From: Flavobacteriaceae bacterium
GTDB taxonomy: Bacteria > Bacteroidota > Bacteroidia > Flavobacteriales > Flavobacteriaceae
Length of the DNA stretch: 8,743 bases
Reading direction: 5' to 3'
Assembly: GCA_023301205.1 (NCBI GenBank)
Contig: JALZVC010000257.1
Location: forward strand, 1 to 8,743
Positions 1 to 5,943 of the stretch are shown here, one piece after another. Below the pieces are notes generated by a model, which was not told the DNA's origin, did no database searches, and worked only from the letters and a program-made list of their open reading frames with translations. Position 1 is the stretch's first letter. Every line of letters begins with the position of its first letter. Both the position numbers and the translations under genes were made by a program.

Positions 1-182
1 GTGACTTCCTGCTTGTCTACCTTGTAGACCGAGGCGTAATCCTACTATAATTCGGATTATGCAGCTAGGGCGTAGTTGTTCTCGCCGTTTAAAAAGTGTG
101 AAAAATGAGATTTAAGAGCTGTTATCCAGCGCTCTACATGCTTACCATACCCGAAAACCCGCTGTCAAAACCAGTCGGCCCC
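1..182 (-). ncRNA. ssrA: Transfer-messenger RNA (tmRNA), 5' portion, cut by the window start
   Basis: tmRNA rescues ribosomes stalled on broken mRNAs by acting first as an alanyl-tRNA and then as a short message for a degradation tag. Read on the minus strand, the RNA starts near 182 with GGGGCCGACUGGUUUUGACA, the typical 5' end that forms the tRNA-like acceptor arm. At 86-57 it encodes G-E-N-N-Y-A-L-A-A followed by UAA, a flavobacterial-type tag with the usual hydrophobic ALAA end. Downstream of the tag, AATCC/GGATT arms form the expected helix after the stop codon, and GTCTAC/GTAGAC at 15-29 forms a further pseudoknot-region stem. The rest of the pseudoknots and the 3' T-arm and acceptor end lie beyond position 1, so this is partial. 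Position 183 is also G, so the mature 5' end could be 182 or 183. Confidence 0.95.
57..86 (-). other. tmRNA proteolysis-tag reading frame (GENNYALAA-stop)
   Basis: This is the mRNA-like segment of the tmRNA. Codons from 86 down to 57 are ggc gag aac aac tac gcc cta gct gca taa, which gives GENNYALAA. The ribosome is expected to resume on GGC after adding the alanine carried by the tmRNA itself, so the full tag would be A-GENNYALAA. The C-terminal LAA is the kind of end recognised by ClpXP-type proteases. Confidence 0.93.
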
Positions 183-285
183 CTTATTAGACGATAGTTG
201 GTAGTTTTTAGTTAGTAGTGAAATCTTTTTGCTTCGCTCAAATATTTCAACATTCTAAAACCAATCTAACGTTTAAAATAGTCCG

Positions 286-293
286 CAAATATA
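286..293 (-). promoter_or_regulatory. Candidate -7 element (TATATTTG) for the tmRNA
   Basis: On the minus strand 293-286 reads TATATTTG, a perfect match to the Bacteroidetes -7 consensus TAnnTTTG. It points towards the tmRNA. A start near 280 would give a precursor with about 100 nt upstream of the mature 5' end, which would need processing. No good TTTG -33 partner is visible, so this is tentative. Confidence 0.35.
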
Positions 294-305
294 CAAGATT
301 TGCGC

Positions 306-313
306 TATCTTTG
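306..313 (+). promoter_or_regulatory. Candidate -7 element (TATCTTTG) for the LKR-like gene
   Basis: TATCTTTG matches TAnnTTTG exactly and lies 43 bases before the ATG at 357, which would give a leader of about 35 nt. The same octamer precedes kdsA at 8572-8565. It is back to back with the minus-strand TATATTTG at 286-293, with only 12 bases between the two. No clear -33 TTTG is seen at the usual distance. Confidence 0.5.
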
Positions 314-356
314 ATACTTAATATTTCCGAAGTTTAAAACACAAAACAGATACCAA

Positions 357-1574
357 ATGCCTATTACTTTTGCCATCTTAAAAGAACGTAAAAACCCACC
401 AGATAGACGTGTGGTTTTTTCTCCAAGCAAGTTAAAGGAGGCTGCCGCCCAGTTTCCAGAGGCGCGCTTTATTGTGGAATCTAGTGCTATTCGCATATTT
501 CCAGATAGTGCCTACAAAGCAGCTGGTTTTGAGGTGCTAGAAGATGTGTCTAAAGCAGATGTGATGCTGGGTGTAAAAGAAGTGCCGGTGGAGGCATTGA
601 TACCTAATAAAAAGTATTTCTATTTTTCGCATACGATAAAAAAGCAACCGTATAATCGCAAATTATTGGTGGCTATGCTAGAACGCAATATAGAGATGTA
701 TGATCACGAGACTATTATAAAAGAAAATGGAGCGCGACTTATTGGTTTTGGTCGCTATGCAGGTTTAGTAGGGGCGTATAATGGCTTTAGGGCTTTAGGT
801 ATTAGAGATGGATTGTTTGATTTGCCTAAAGTAGAAAATCTGGCAGATCTTGATGCTGTAAAAGCGGAACTAGATAAAATACAACTACCTGTCATTAAAA
901 TCTTACTAACGGGCACGGGTAAAGTAGCCCTTGGCGCCAAAGAGATTTTAGATCATTTGAAAATCAAGCAAATTAGTGATGCCTTATACTTAACATCTTC
1001 TTTTACAGAGCCAGTATACGTTATGGCAGATGTTATGGAATATGCCAAGCGTACCGATGGGAAGGTTGGTGACAAATTTGCTTTTTACGACGACCCAACG
1101 CCATATGAAAGTAATTTTATGCCTTACGCAGCAGCGTCAGATTTCTTTATTGCAGGGCATTTTTATGGCAACAATGCACCTTATTTGTTTACAAGAGCAG
1201 ACGCCAAGAAAAAAAATTTTAGGATCAATCTTATCGCAGATATTTCTTGTGATGTGGATGGTCCAGTGGCAGCAACGATAAAGTCATCTACCATTGCAGA
1301 CCCTTTTTATGGCTACGACCCGGTGACAGAAACTGCTGTGGCAATGAATGCTCCAGGAGCGATCACGATGATGGCAGTAGATAATTTGCCTTGTGAGTTA
1401 CCTAAAGATGCAAGTGAAGGGTTTGGAGAGATGTTTTTAGAAAACGTAATACCTGCGTTTTTTGATGATGATAAGTTCGGTATTCTAAAAAGAGCTAGAA
1501 TTACCACAAAAAATGGAACACTGACAGAGCGTTTTAAGTACTTAGAGGAGTATGTGGATGGAAAATTAGTTTAA
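357..1574 (+). CDS. Lysine-ketoglutarate reductase-type (saccharopine-forming) dehydrogenase, AlaDH/PNT-like fold
   Basis: This 405-residue protein resembles the N-terminal lysine-ketoglutarate reductase (LKR) half of animal AASS and, less closely, fungal Lys1. The shared landmarks, recalled by eye, run in order. An N-terminal ERKNPPDRRVVFSP (10-23) has the arginine pair of the family. KYFYFSHTIKKQ (86-97) follows, then GARLIGFGRYAGLVGA (125-140). A nucleotide-binding loop GTGKVALGA lies at 186-194, and IADISCDVDGPVAAT-I at 293-308. The end has DNLPCELPKDASEGFGEM from 342. Family members condense lysine and 2-oxoglutarate to saccharopine, or run the reverse reaction, in the cytoplasm. The length fits LKR without the fused saccharopine dehydrogenase domain, so a separate partner would be needed and none is in this window. 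The start follows an AT-rich leader without a Shine-Dalgarno site. The exact substrate and direction are inferred, and databases may label it alanine dehydrogenase-like. The stop codon touches the stop of the convergent DUF1361 gene. Confidence 0.82.
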   Translation: MPITFAILKERKNPPDRRVVFSPSKLKEAAAQFPEARFIVESSAIRIFPDSAYKAAGFEVLEDVSKADVMLGVKEVPVEALIPNKKYFYFSHTIKKQPYNRKLLVAMLERNIEMYDHETIIKENGARLIGFGRYAGLVGAYNGFRALGIRDGLFDLPKVENLADLDAVKAELDKIQLPVIKILLTGTGKVALGAKEILDHLKIKQISDALYLTSSFTEPVYVMADVMEYAKRTDGKVGDKFAFYDDPTPYESNFMPYAAASDFFIAGHFYGNNAPYLFTRADAKKKNFRINLIADISCDVDGPVAATIKSSTIADPFYGYDPVTETAVAMNAPGAITMMAVDNLPCELPKDASEGFGEMFLENVIPAFFDDDKFGILKRARITTKNGTLTERFKYLEEYVDGKLV

Positions 1575-2249
1575 TCAAGATGGGTAAGATCTTTTTTTCT
1601 TCTGAAATTTTATAGAAACCCAATAGAGTCCATACAATCCAAAACCAAAGCTTAAGGTGGTAATCCAGGCGAGCGGATGCCCTGCTGGTGCCATAATGGG
1701 CGCTATGATGTCATCTAACAAAGCTTGTGGGTTTTGCAGGATATCCCAGCTATTCCATCGCAAGAATCTACCTAAGTAAATACCAAAGGCACATAAAAAT
1801 GGGATAGCCCATTTCAATAATGTCACTTTCCATTGTTTCCATTTGCTAGAGTATATAGATATTATTTGTTGTAGTGAAATACAATAAAATAGCAATCCGC
1901 TTAGAGCAAATAGACTGATGATGGTAGCGTCAAATAATTTGTAGCTTGCTTCTGCGTGTGTTACATGGATGAGGTCTGTAACTATATATGGTGCATTGGG
2001 TAAAAACAATAACCAAACAAGTAATAACCCATTTCTCAATATCCATGTTGCATTTTCTTTTACTGTGAGATAAGAAGAAATAAAATAAGGGATAGCGGCT
2101 AAAAATAGATTCCATACTAAGAAGATGAGGAAATAGGAATGTGTTAGTTTTAAACGTACCGCGAGTAAAAAAATACAACCAACAGTTGCAAAGAATAGCG
2201 TGAATAATGATTCAAAATTTTTAAATATATATGTTTTAATCTGTTTCAT
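1575..2249 (-). CDS. DUF1361 family membrane protein
   Basis: This is a polytopic inner-membrane protein of 224 residues with about six hydrophobic segments (near 15-32, 38-60, 70-88, 108-130, 143-160 and 193-213). The family signatures are FLPNAPYIVTDLIH (82-95) and YLGRFLRWNSWD (158-169), which I recognise as typical of DUF1361. The function is unknown. The C-terminus is basic (KFQKKKR) and probably cytoplasmic. Its start overlaps the end of the DUF2809 gene by 14 bases, so the two are probably translationally coupled. Its TGA directly abuts the TAA of the convergent LKR-like gene with no intervening base. No terminator can fit between them, so the two transcripts must overlap or end inside each other's coding sequence. 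Confidence 0.85.
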   Translation of the reverse strand: MKQIKTYIFKNFESLFTLFFATVGCIFLLAVRLKLTHSYFLIFLVWNLFLAAIPYFISSYLTVKENATWILRNGLLLVWLLFLPNAPYIVTDLIHVTHAEASYKLFDATIISLFALSGLLFYCISLQQIISIYSSKWKQWKVTLLKWAIPFLCAFGIYLGRFLRWNSWDILQNPQALLDDIIAPIMAPAGHPLAWITTLSFGFGLYGLYWVSIKFQKKKRSYPS

Positions 2250-2598
2250 GAGTGTAGATTTTTTCGGTGATGACTATAACTAATACGCCTACTGTATATG
2301 CTATTAAATCTCTGTAATCAAATGTGGTCCCTGTGATTATTCTTAGTGTAGGGTTTTTGATGTAGATTTTTTCGGTAATATGCATCCATTGCAAGAATTC
2401 AATAAAAAAGGCAAAACAAAGTACTAATAGTATGCTTTTTAATTTTGCGGTTTTGGTGATTGCCCTCAATAAATAATAAAGGAGAGGTACTACTAAAACA
2501 TCGCCTACAACATGCCTAATAAATTCGGTGAAATAAAATTTTGCGATGGCAATTTCAACAACTAATAACAGCGTAAATAAAAGAAGATTTCTTTTCAT
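2236..2598 (-). CDS. DUF2809 family small membrane protein
   Basis: The protein has 120 residues and about four membrane segments (near 4-22, 30-46, 53-71 and 97-111). The DUF2809-like pattern is VGDVLVVPLLYYLL (31-44), FFIEFLQ (64-70) and TGTTFDYRDLIAYTVG (89-104). The role is unknown; the family is seen mainly as short integral membrane proteins. It is the middle gene of a compact minus-strand group. It follows a 38-codon ORF after a 6-base gap and overlaps the DUF1361 gene by 14 bases. The first 33 residues resemble the small upstream ORF without gaps (see that entry). Confidence 0.8.
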   Translation of the reverse strand: MKRNLLLFTLLLVVEIAIAKFYFTEFIRHVVGDVLVVPLLYYLLRAITKTAKLKSILLVLCFAFFIEFLQWMHITEKIYIKNPTLRIITGTTFDYRDLIAYTVGVLVIVITEKIYTHETD

Positions 2599-2604
2599 TG
2601 TTTA

Positions 2605-2721
2605 CTATTTTGTGTGAAATGGATTACCAAAAACCCAACGAACTCCTCTTTGAATTCGAAATATGGCATTGACAATTTCTGTCACTAGAATTAATAGGAA
2701 TATTGATGCGGTTTTTTTCAT
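2605..2721 (-). CDS. 38-aa membrane-anchored small ORF, possible truncated DUF2809 paralogue
   Basis: This short ORF starts at the ATG at 2721 and stops at the TAG at 2607-2605. It begins MKKTASIFLLILVTEIVNA, a positively charged start followed by one hydrophobic segment, and ends with a basic stretch (FRIQRGVRW) and GNPFHTK. Aligned without gaps to the N-terminus of the neighbouring DUF2809 protein, about 13 of the first 33 residues are identical by eye, including MK, F, L-LV, EI, A-F, R, V and G. It sits only 6 bases before that gene and on the same strand, as a co-transcribed gene would. It may be a real small protein or the remnant of a duplicated DUF2809 gene. Expression is not shown by the sequence. 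Confidence 0.5.
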   Translation of the reverse strand: MKKTASIFLLILVTEIVNAIFRIQRGVRWVFGNPFHTK

Positions 2722-2737
2722 TGTTATATTTATTTAA

Positions 2738-2814
2738 AATGTCTGATTGATGTTAGTCAACAATAGTAACTTGGATAAGTTTAATTGGATTTCGACTGAG
2801 ATCAATCAGACATT
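2738..2814. repeat. Long inverted repeat with REP-like arm
   Basis: The arms AATGTCTGATTGA (2738-2750) and TCAATCAGACATT (2802-2814) are perfect 13-base reverse complements. Pairing continues imperfectly inwards through AGTC (2755-2758) and GACT (2794-2797), giving a stem of about 21 positions and a loop of about 35 bases. The right arm, with TTCGACTGAG just inside it, resembles extragenic repeats common in flavobacterial genomes (TTCGACTGCGCTCAA...), which is recalled rather than searched. It lies between the end of creD and the 38-aa ORF. There it could act as a transcript-end hairpin for creD or be a REP-type mobile remnant. It has no strong T-tract. Confidence 0.6.
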
Positions 2815-2852
2815 ATTATTGTATTTGTTTAAAGAAATAGTATTGTAAACTG

Positions 2853-4202
2853 CTACTTATTAGAACCCCAATCTATCTTTCTAGAGGCAAACATCACGAT
2901 GACAAGTATTACAAATAGTCCAATACTTCCTACAAGTAACGCGTAATTTTCTAACTGAATAATTACATATATAAACCCGTATAATGAGGCCAGAGAGAAA
3001 GCAATGAGCGCAGGAAATTTCCATCCTTTTAATATAAAACGACTATAGACCGTAATTAAAAGTAACACAGCACTAGCAGCAATTATATAGGCTTTTAAGA
3101 AGGAACTGTGTTCACTTATAGAAATGAGTAACGTATAGAACATTACAAGTGACAGCCCTACCATTACATATTGAAATGGGTGGATGTAGATCTTGCTTAC
3201 AATTTGTATAAGTAAGAAAACAAGTAAAGTGAGTCCTATAACTAGAAAACCATATTTTACTGTACGCTCACTTTTTTGATATTCATCTACAGGGATGATA
3301 AGATCTGTCCCAAAGGCAAAATCAGTAAGGTCTGGTAAGGTATTATAAAACACTTGTTCAAATTCGCGGTTAATCTGGAAGACCTCCCATTGCGCAGTAA
3401 ATCCTTCATTAGATATTTCTCTAGCCTCGTCTGTAGGTAAATAATTTCCGTTAAAACTAGGGGAGTGCCAGTTTGAGTTCATCACCACTTTTGTTTCTTT
3501 GCCTATTGGGATAAATTGCAAAAGTTCGCTGCCATTAATTTTTAGATCGAAAGTAAAAGGAATAGAAGTGTTAGCCATTGCTTGAAAATCTGGGATGACC
3601 TCACTTTGTATTGTGTTTAAATAGTCTTTGGTAAACTTTGGATTCATAGGCAACTGCGTTTTATTAAGTTTGACAATCATGCTACTACGTATGCCTTTTA
3701 TGTTTGATGTTTGTATGACTAGGGAGGCTTTTTTCCATAAAATATCTTCTGGTTTCACGTCTTTTCCAGATAAATCTATCTTCGGAAATGTTCCAGAAAC
3801 TTCCATGTCAGCTGTGTAAACTACAGATTTATATATGGCACGATTACGTTCTCTAGTGTCTATATCTGCAGCGATATCCAGTGAGTCTGGAAATATAAAT
3901 GCTGTATTTATTATCGTTTCAGTTTTCTTCTCAGACTTCTTCGTATCTCCATTGTACAGTTCTGTAGTCTTATAGGTTTTATACGGTATTTTTAAAATAG
4001 GCCCTGAGAGTATGACCTCGTTCCCCCATTTTTTATTGATTTCTTGTACCACCTCCTTTTGTCGTGAAGACCGCTCGTAAATAAGTTCTTTTACAAATTG
4101 TAAAGGCACAAGTAGTATTAATAATAAGACACCTACCACTAGCATTCTAGCTGTAATTGAGTCGCGTAACCAAGTTGAGAATTTTCCATTTTTGTTTTCC
4201 AT
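2853..4202 (-). CDS. creD: CreD family inner-membrane protein
   Basis: The length of 449 residues is usual for CreD, an inner-membrane protein named from the E. coli CreBC regulon, where it affects colicin E2 tolerance and envelope integrity. Its biochemical activity is unknown. One N-terminal membrane segment (18-37) is followed by a large presumably periplasmic domain (about 40-315). That domain carries the family motifs KKWGNEVILSGPILKIPY (57-74), SNWHSPSFNGNYLP (243-256) and GFTAQWEVFQINR (267-279). PVDEYQKSERTVKYG (304-318) leads into about five C-terminal membrane segments (317-337, 343-362, 369-389, 396-416 and 420-438), including HPFQYVMVGLSLVMFYTLLISISEH (341-365). It follows the Coq4-like gene by 71 bases, with no TAnnTTTG match in the gap, so co-transcription is likely. 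There is no creBC in the window; control by the nearby winged-helix regulator is inferred. Confidence 0.93.
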   Translation of the reverse strand: MENKNGKFSTWLRDSITARMLVVGVLLLILLVPLQFVKELIYERSSRQKEVVQEINKKWGNEVILSGPILKIPYKTYKTTELYNGDTKKSEKKTETIINTAFIFPDSLDIAADIDTRERNRAIYKSVVYTADMEVSGTFPKIDLSGKDVKPEDILWKKASLVIQTSNIKGIRSSMIVKLNKTQLPMNPKFTKDYLNTIQSEVIPDFQAMANTSIPFTFDLKINGSELLQFIPIGKETKVVMNSNWHSPSFNGNYLPTDEAREISNEGFTAQWEVFQINREFEQVFYNTLPDLTDFAFGTDLIIPVDEYQKSERTVKYGFLVIGLTLLVFLLIQIVSKIYIHPFQYVMVGLSLVMFYTLLISISEHSSFLKAYIIAASAVLLLITVYSRFILKGWKFPALIAFSLASLYGFIYVIIQLENYALLVGSIGLFVILVIVMFASRKIDWGSNK

Positions 4203-4273
4203 GATTTTTTGATTTTTAAAAGTTTAGCGTTTAGTGCTAAGGTTGTGTGTGTATTTATTAAACTGTTATTTGT

Positions 4274-4768
4274 TTATACTACTACTTGATTGGGGTGTCT
4301 TATAAAAATCATATTTCGGAAATTTTCAAAATCAGCAGTAAGTAGTTTTTTGTAATCAAAATGATGAAAGCTATTAGCATCACGACCTAATTGATAGGCC
4401 TTGATATAATCTGTCATATAGTCTGGGAGTAAAAATGTACCGAGTAGTAAAACACCGAGGAGATAGGGTGTTCTCTTGCCATTTCCGAAGCAACAATACT
4501 GCAGTGCTATTTCATCTTCTACAGTGGTGCCAAAGCCAGTGACCAAATGATAAGCATCGTGTCGTTCTACTTTGGGGATAAGCTCAAAGCCGTTTTGGTG
4601 CAGCAGTTGCCCTAAATGATAGCCCAAGCTATGTGATGGCATTTGTATTAGTTGAGCCGTTGTGATGCCCCAAGCTGCTTTCTTCTTGAATTTACAATAA
4701 AGTAGCATCGTCCAGTCAAAGAGCCGGGTAATGAGTTTCTTGCGTGTATGTAAAAGGGGTAGGGTCAT
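4274..4768 (-). CDS. Coq4-like protein
   Basis: The protein is 164 residues long and soluble-looking, apart from a hydrophobic helix at 102-114. It carries the Coq4 metal-site signature HDxxHx11E as H70-D71-AY-H74 and E86, followed by IALQYCCFGNGKRTPY. A start such as PSHSLGYHLGQLL (44-56) and an end with RDANSFHHFDYKKLLTADFENFRN (129-152) fit the family layout. In eukaryotes COQ4 is required for coenzyme Q biosynthesis and has been linked to removal of the C1 carboxyl group of the ring precursor. Bacteroidetes are generally menaquinone users, so that substrate is unlikely and the role here is unknown. It starts 3 bases after the small membrane gene and precedes creD, which suggests a membrane or envelope role within this operon. 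The motif makes the family call good; the function is open. Confidence 0.75.
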   Translation of the reverse strand: MTLPLLHTRKKLITRLFDWTMLLYCKFKKKAAWGITTAQLIQMPSHSLGYHLGQLLHQNGFELIPKVERHDAYHLVTGFGTTVEDEIALQYCCFGNGKRTPYLLGVLLLGTFLLPDYMTDYIKAYQLGRDANSFHHFDYKKLLTADFENFRNMIFIRHPNQVVV

Positions 4769-4771
4769 AGT

Positions 4772-5047
4772 TTAAAATTTTAAAACAACGTGCAGGTAAA
4801 AGGCAGCGACTGGGACATTAATTAGTAGTATGCAAATAGAAAAAAAGGTTTCTAGCCGGTCATACTTTATGAGCTTAGCAATGCAACCAATAACCGCAAG
4901 ACCATTCACTAAAATGGCGACAAGAATAAATATAAAACCCAGTATAAACCATATGGGTGTTTCTGGGGCCATTAAGTGACCTAAAAAAATAAAAGTGCCT
5001 ATCCCAAAAAAGGAAGCAGCGATTCGAAATGCGGTTCTTATTTTCAT
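4772..5047 (-). CDS. Small three-helix membrane protein of unknown function
   Basis: I do not recognise this 91-residue protein. It has three hydrophobic segments (about 8-26, 33-57 and 67-88), a short charged loop KLIKYDRLE between the second and third, and a basic N-terminus (MKIRTAFR). It is the first gene of the block with the Coq4-like gene (3-base gap) and creD. The candidate operator palindrome lies at 5057-5075, ending 9 bases before its ATG, so its start region probably carries the control of the whole block. A second frame open over part of the same DNA was discounted because it has no membrane pattern or good context. Confidence 0.75.
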   Translation of the reverse strand: MKIRTAFRIAASFFGIGTFIFLGHLMAPETPIWFILGFIFILVAILVNGLAVIGCIAKLIKYDRLETFFSICILLINVPVAAFYLHVVLKF

Positions 5048-5056
5048 AATCTAAAG

Positions 5057-5075
5057 TACTTTGTTTTTCAAAGTA
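5057..5075. promoter_or_regulatory. Candidate operator palindrome, downstream block
   Basis: TACTTTG-TTTTT-CAAAGTA is a perfect 7-base inverted repeat with a 5-base spacer. It lies just upstream of the first gene of the small membrane protein/Coq4-like/creD block. The same half-sites and spacer length occur at 6557-6575 ahead of the regulator block. The conserved part extends on one side to TAAAG (5052-5056), so AAAGTACTTT is itself a second, overlapping palindrome. On the minus strand the half-site contains TTTG, so it may overlap the -7 element; binding there would block transcription. A winged-helix dimer as the ligand is an inference. Confidence 0.65.
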
Positions 5076-5097
5076 GGTGATTAAAAAATTACTCACC
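5076..5097. repeat. Imperfect palindrome adjoining the operator
   Basis: GGTGA-t-TAA-aaaa-TTA-c-TCACC directly touches the operator palindrome at 5057-5075 on its upstream side. The outer arms are perfect 5-base repeats and the inner TAA/TTA also pair. It could be a second binding site upstream of the downstream block. It has no copy at the 6557 site, so it is not a shared element. Confidence 0.35.
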
Positions 5098-5113
5098 GTT
5101 CTAGATGAGTGAT
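5083..5113 (-). terminator. Possible weak terminator after the DoxX-like gene
   Basis: On the minus strand CACTCA, a 10-base loop and TGAGT form a short stem that runs into a TTTTTT tract (5088-5083), about 40 bases after the DoxX-like stop codon. Only 5 base pairs are uninterrupted, and one mismatch separates two further A-T pairs. It overlaps the palindrome at 5076-5097, so it might instead be part of a regulatory site. Confidence 0.35.
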
Positions 5114-5150
5114 TTTTAGGGTTATTGTTTAGGAGCGATTTCCATTCGTC

Positions 5151-5495
5151 TTATATAGGCGCATAGAGTATCGCAAGTACAATCTGGCTGGCAATGATAT
5201 AGGGTTTACCGTTATTAAAATGAATAAAAACAACACTTGTCATATAGAGTGCAAGTATTATGGTTCCTGTAATCATTGTTTTGTCTATTACATACAATCC
5301 TGTTGCGATTAGTAAAATAATACCAACAGTTAGTATTTGTGCAGGGCTTAAGCCTGCTTTATTTAATGTTGCTGCGTTTATTATTTTGTCTAATCCATTT
5401 TGAATAAAGAATATCGCTACCAGAATAGAAGGAAGCCACCTCAGGATAGTGCAACCTAGATTTTGCTTTTCTAAGTTAATTTCTAATGCTTTCAT
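5151..5495 (-). CDS. DoxX-like small membrane protein
   Basis: The protein has 114 residues and four hydrophobic segments (about 17-34, 52-70, 74-93 and 98-113). The first helix, RWLPSILVAIFFIQNGLDKIIN (19-40), has the hydrophobic-helix then G-x-x-K pattern of DoxX-like proteins. The second and third helices (GIILLIATGLYVI and TGTIILALYMTSVVFIHF) also fit. The family's role is poorly defined, with links to redox and quinone-associated membrane processes. It lies between the regulator block and the small membrane/Coq4-like/creD block. The gaps of 139 bases upstream and about 100 bases downstream, and its own -7-like site, suggest a separate transcript. Confidence 0.6.
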   Translation of the reverse strand: MKALEINLEKQNLGCTILRWLPSILVAIFFIQNGLDKIINAATLNKAGLSPAQILTVGIILLIATGLYVIDKTMITGTIILALYMTSVVFIHFNNGKPYIIASQIVLAILYAPI

Positions 5496-5518
5496 TTGTT
5501 GGTTTTTATAGTTCGCTA

Positions 5519-5526
5519 CAAATGTA
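5519..5526 (-). promoter_or_regulatory. Candidate -7 element (TACATTTG) for the DoxX-like gene
   Basis: On the minus strand 5526-5519 reads TACATTTG, a perfect TAnnTTTG match, 23 bases before the ATG at 5495. The predicted leader is about 15 nt. No convincing -33 element is seen, and the shared TACTTTG palindrome is absent here. This gene may therefore lie outside the proposed regulon. Confidence 0.45.
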
Positions 5527-5634
5527 ATTGCTGTTTATCCTTTTTAATGCTGTTATTTAGTATTCGATAGTTCTAATCAATTATGCGTTGTGTTATGTAT
5601 GAAAAACGTTTTCTAGACATATTCATCTTCTCTT

Positions 5635-5937
5635 TTATTTTAGTCCTTTCTTTAATATCAATTGTTCTAAGGCATTGATATGCTTTTTAAAAGCTGCTTT
5701 ACCCAGTTTTGTTGCACTATATCTTGTATTTGGTTTTCTGCCTATAAATTGCTTTTCTACCAAGATATATTCTTCTTTTTCAAGCCCTTTTATGTGACTT
5801 GCAAGATTACCATCTGTAACATCAAGCAACTCTTTTAGCCTATTAAAGTCTGCTTGATCATTCACCATTAGAATAGACATAATGCCCAGTCTAATGCGAT
5901 GATCAAAAACTTTATTTATATTTTCTATAATGCCCAA
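5635..5937 (-). CDS. Winged-helix transcriptional regulator (HTH_34/MarR-ArsR-like)
   Basis: This 100-residue single-domain DNA-binding protein starts with a helix, NKVFDHRIRLGIMSILMV (8-25). A helix-turn-helix follows at about 31-56 (FNRLKELLDVTDGNLASHIKGLEKEEYI), in which TDGNLASHIKGLE is the recognition-helix signature of the winged-helix DNA-binding family PF13601. A beta wing follows (60-74, VEKQFIGRKPNTRYS). A C-terminal amphipathic helix, FKKHINALEQLILKK, probably forms the dimer. No effector domain is present. It follows the membrane-protein gene with a 6-base gap, an arrangement typical of a regulator controlled by, or controlling, its membrane partner. The palindrome at 6557-6575 in front of this operon, repeated at 5057-5075, makes autoregulation plus control of the creD block the simplest model. 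Confidence 0.88.
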   Translation of the reverse strand: MGIIENINKVFDHRIRLGIMSILMVNDQADFNRLKELLDVTDGNLASHIKGLEKEEYILVEKQFIGRKPNTRYSATKLGKAAFKKHINALEQLILKKGLK

Positions 5938-5943
5938 TTGCGA

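Noticed and set aside
305..496. 63-codon minus-strand frame across the LKR-like start
   Set aside because: It is antisense to the promoter and N-terminus of the LKR-like gene and has no family features.
1030..1281. 83-codon open frame on the plus strand inside the LKR-like gene
   Set aside because: It overlaps a strongly supported conserved protein in another frame, and its translation has no recognisable pattern.
1930..2178. 82-codon minus-strand frame within the DUF1361 gene
   Set aside because: The DUF1361 frame holds the family motifs across this stretch; the other frame is a shadow.
4222..4240. Small inverted repeat TTAGC/GCTAA between the Coq4-like gene and creD as a terminator or operator
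   Set aside because: It is only 5 bases long, without a T-tract, and such repeats are expected by chance in AT-rich DNA.
4875..5096. 73-codon minus-strand frame overlapping the start of the small membrane protein gene
   Set aside because: It runs through the operator palindrome and most of the small membrane gene. The alternative frame gives a cleaner membrane protein, a 3-base link to the Coq4-like gene and better start placement.
5601..5613. AAAACGTTTT palindrome downstream of the regulator gene as a terminator
   Set aside because: It is a 10-base self-complementary AT-rich sequence with no loop and no following T-tract on the transcribed strand.
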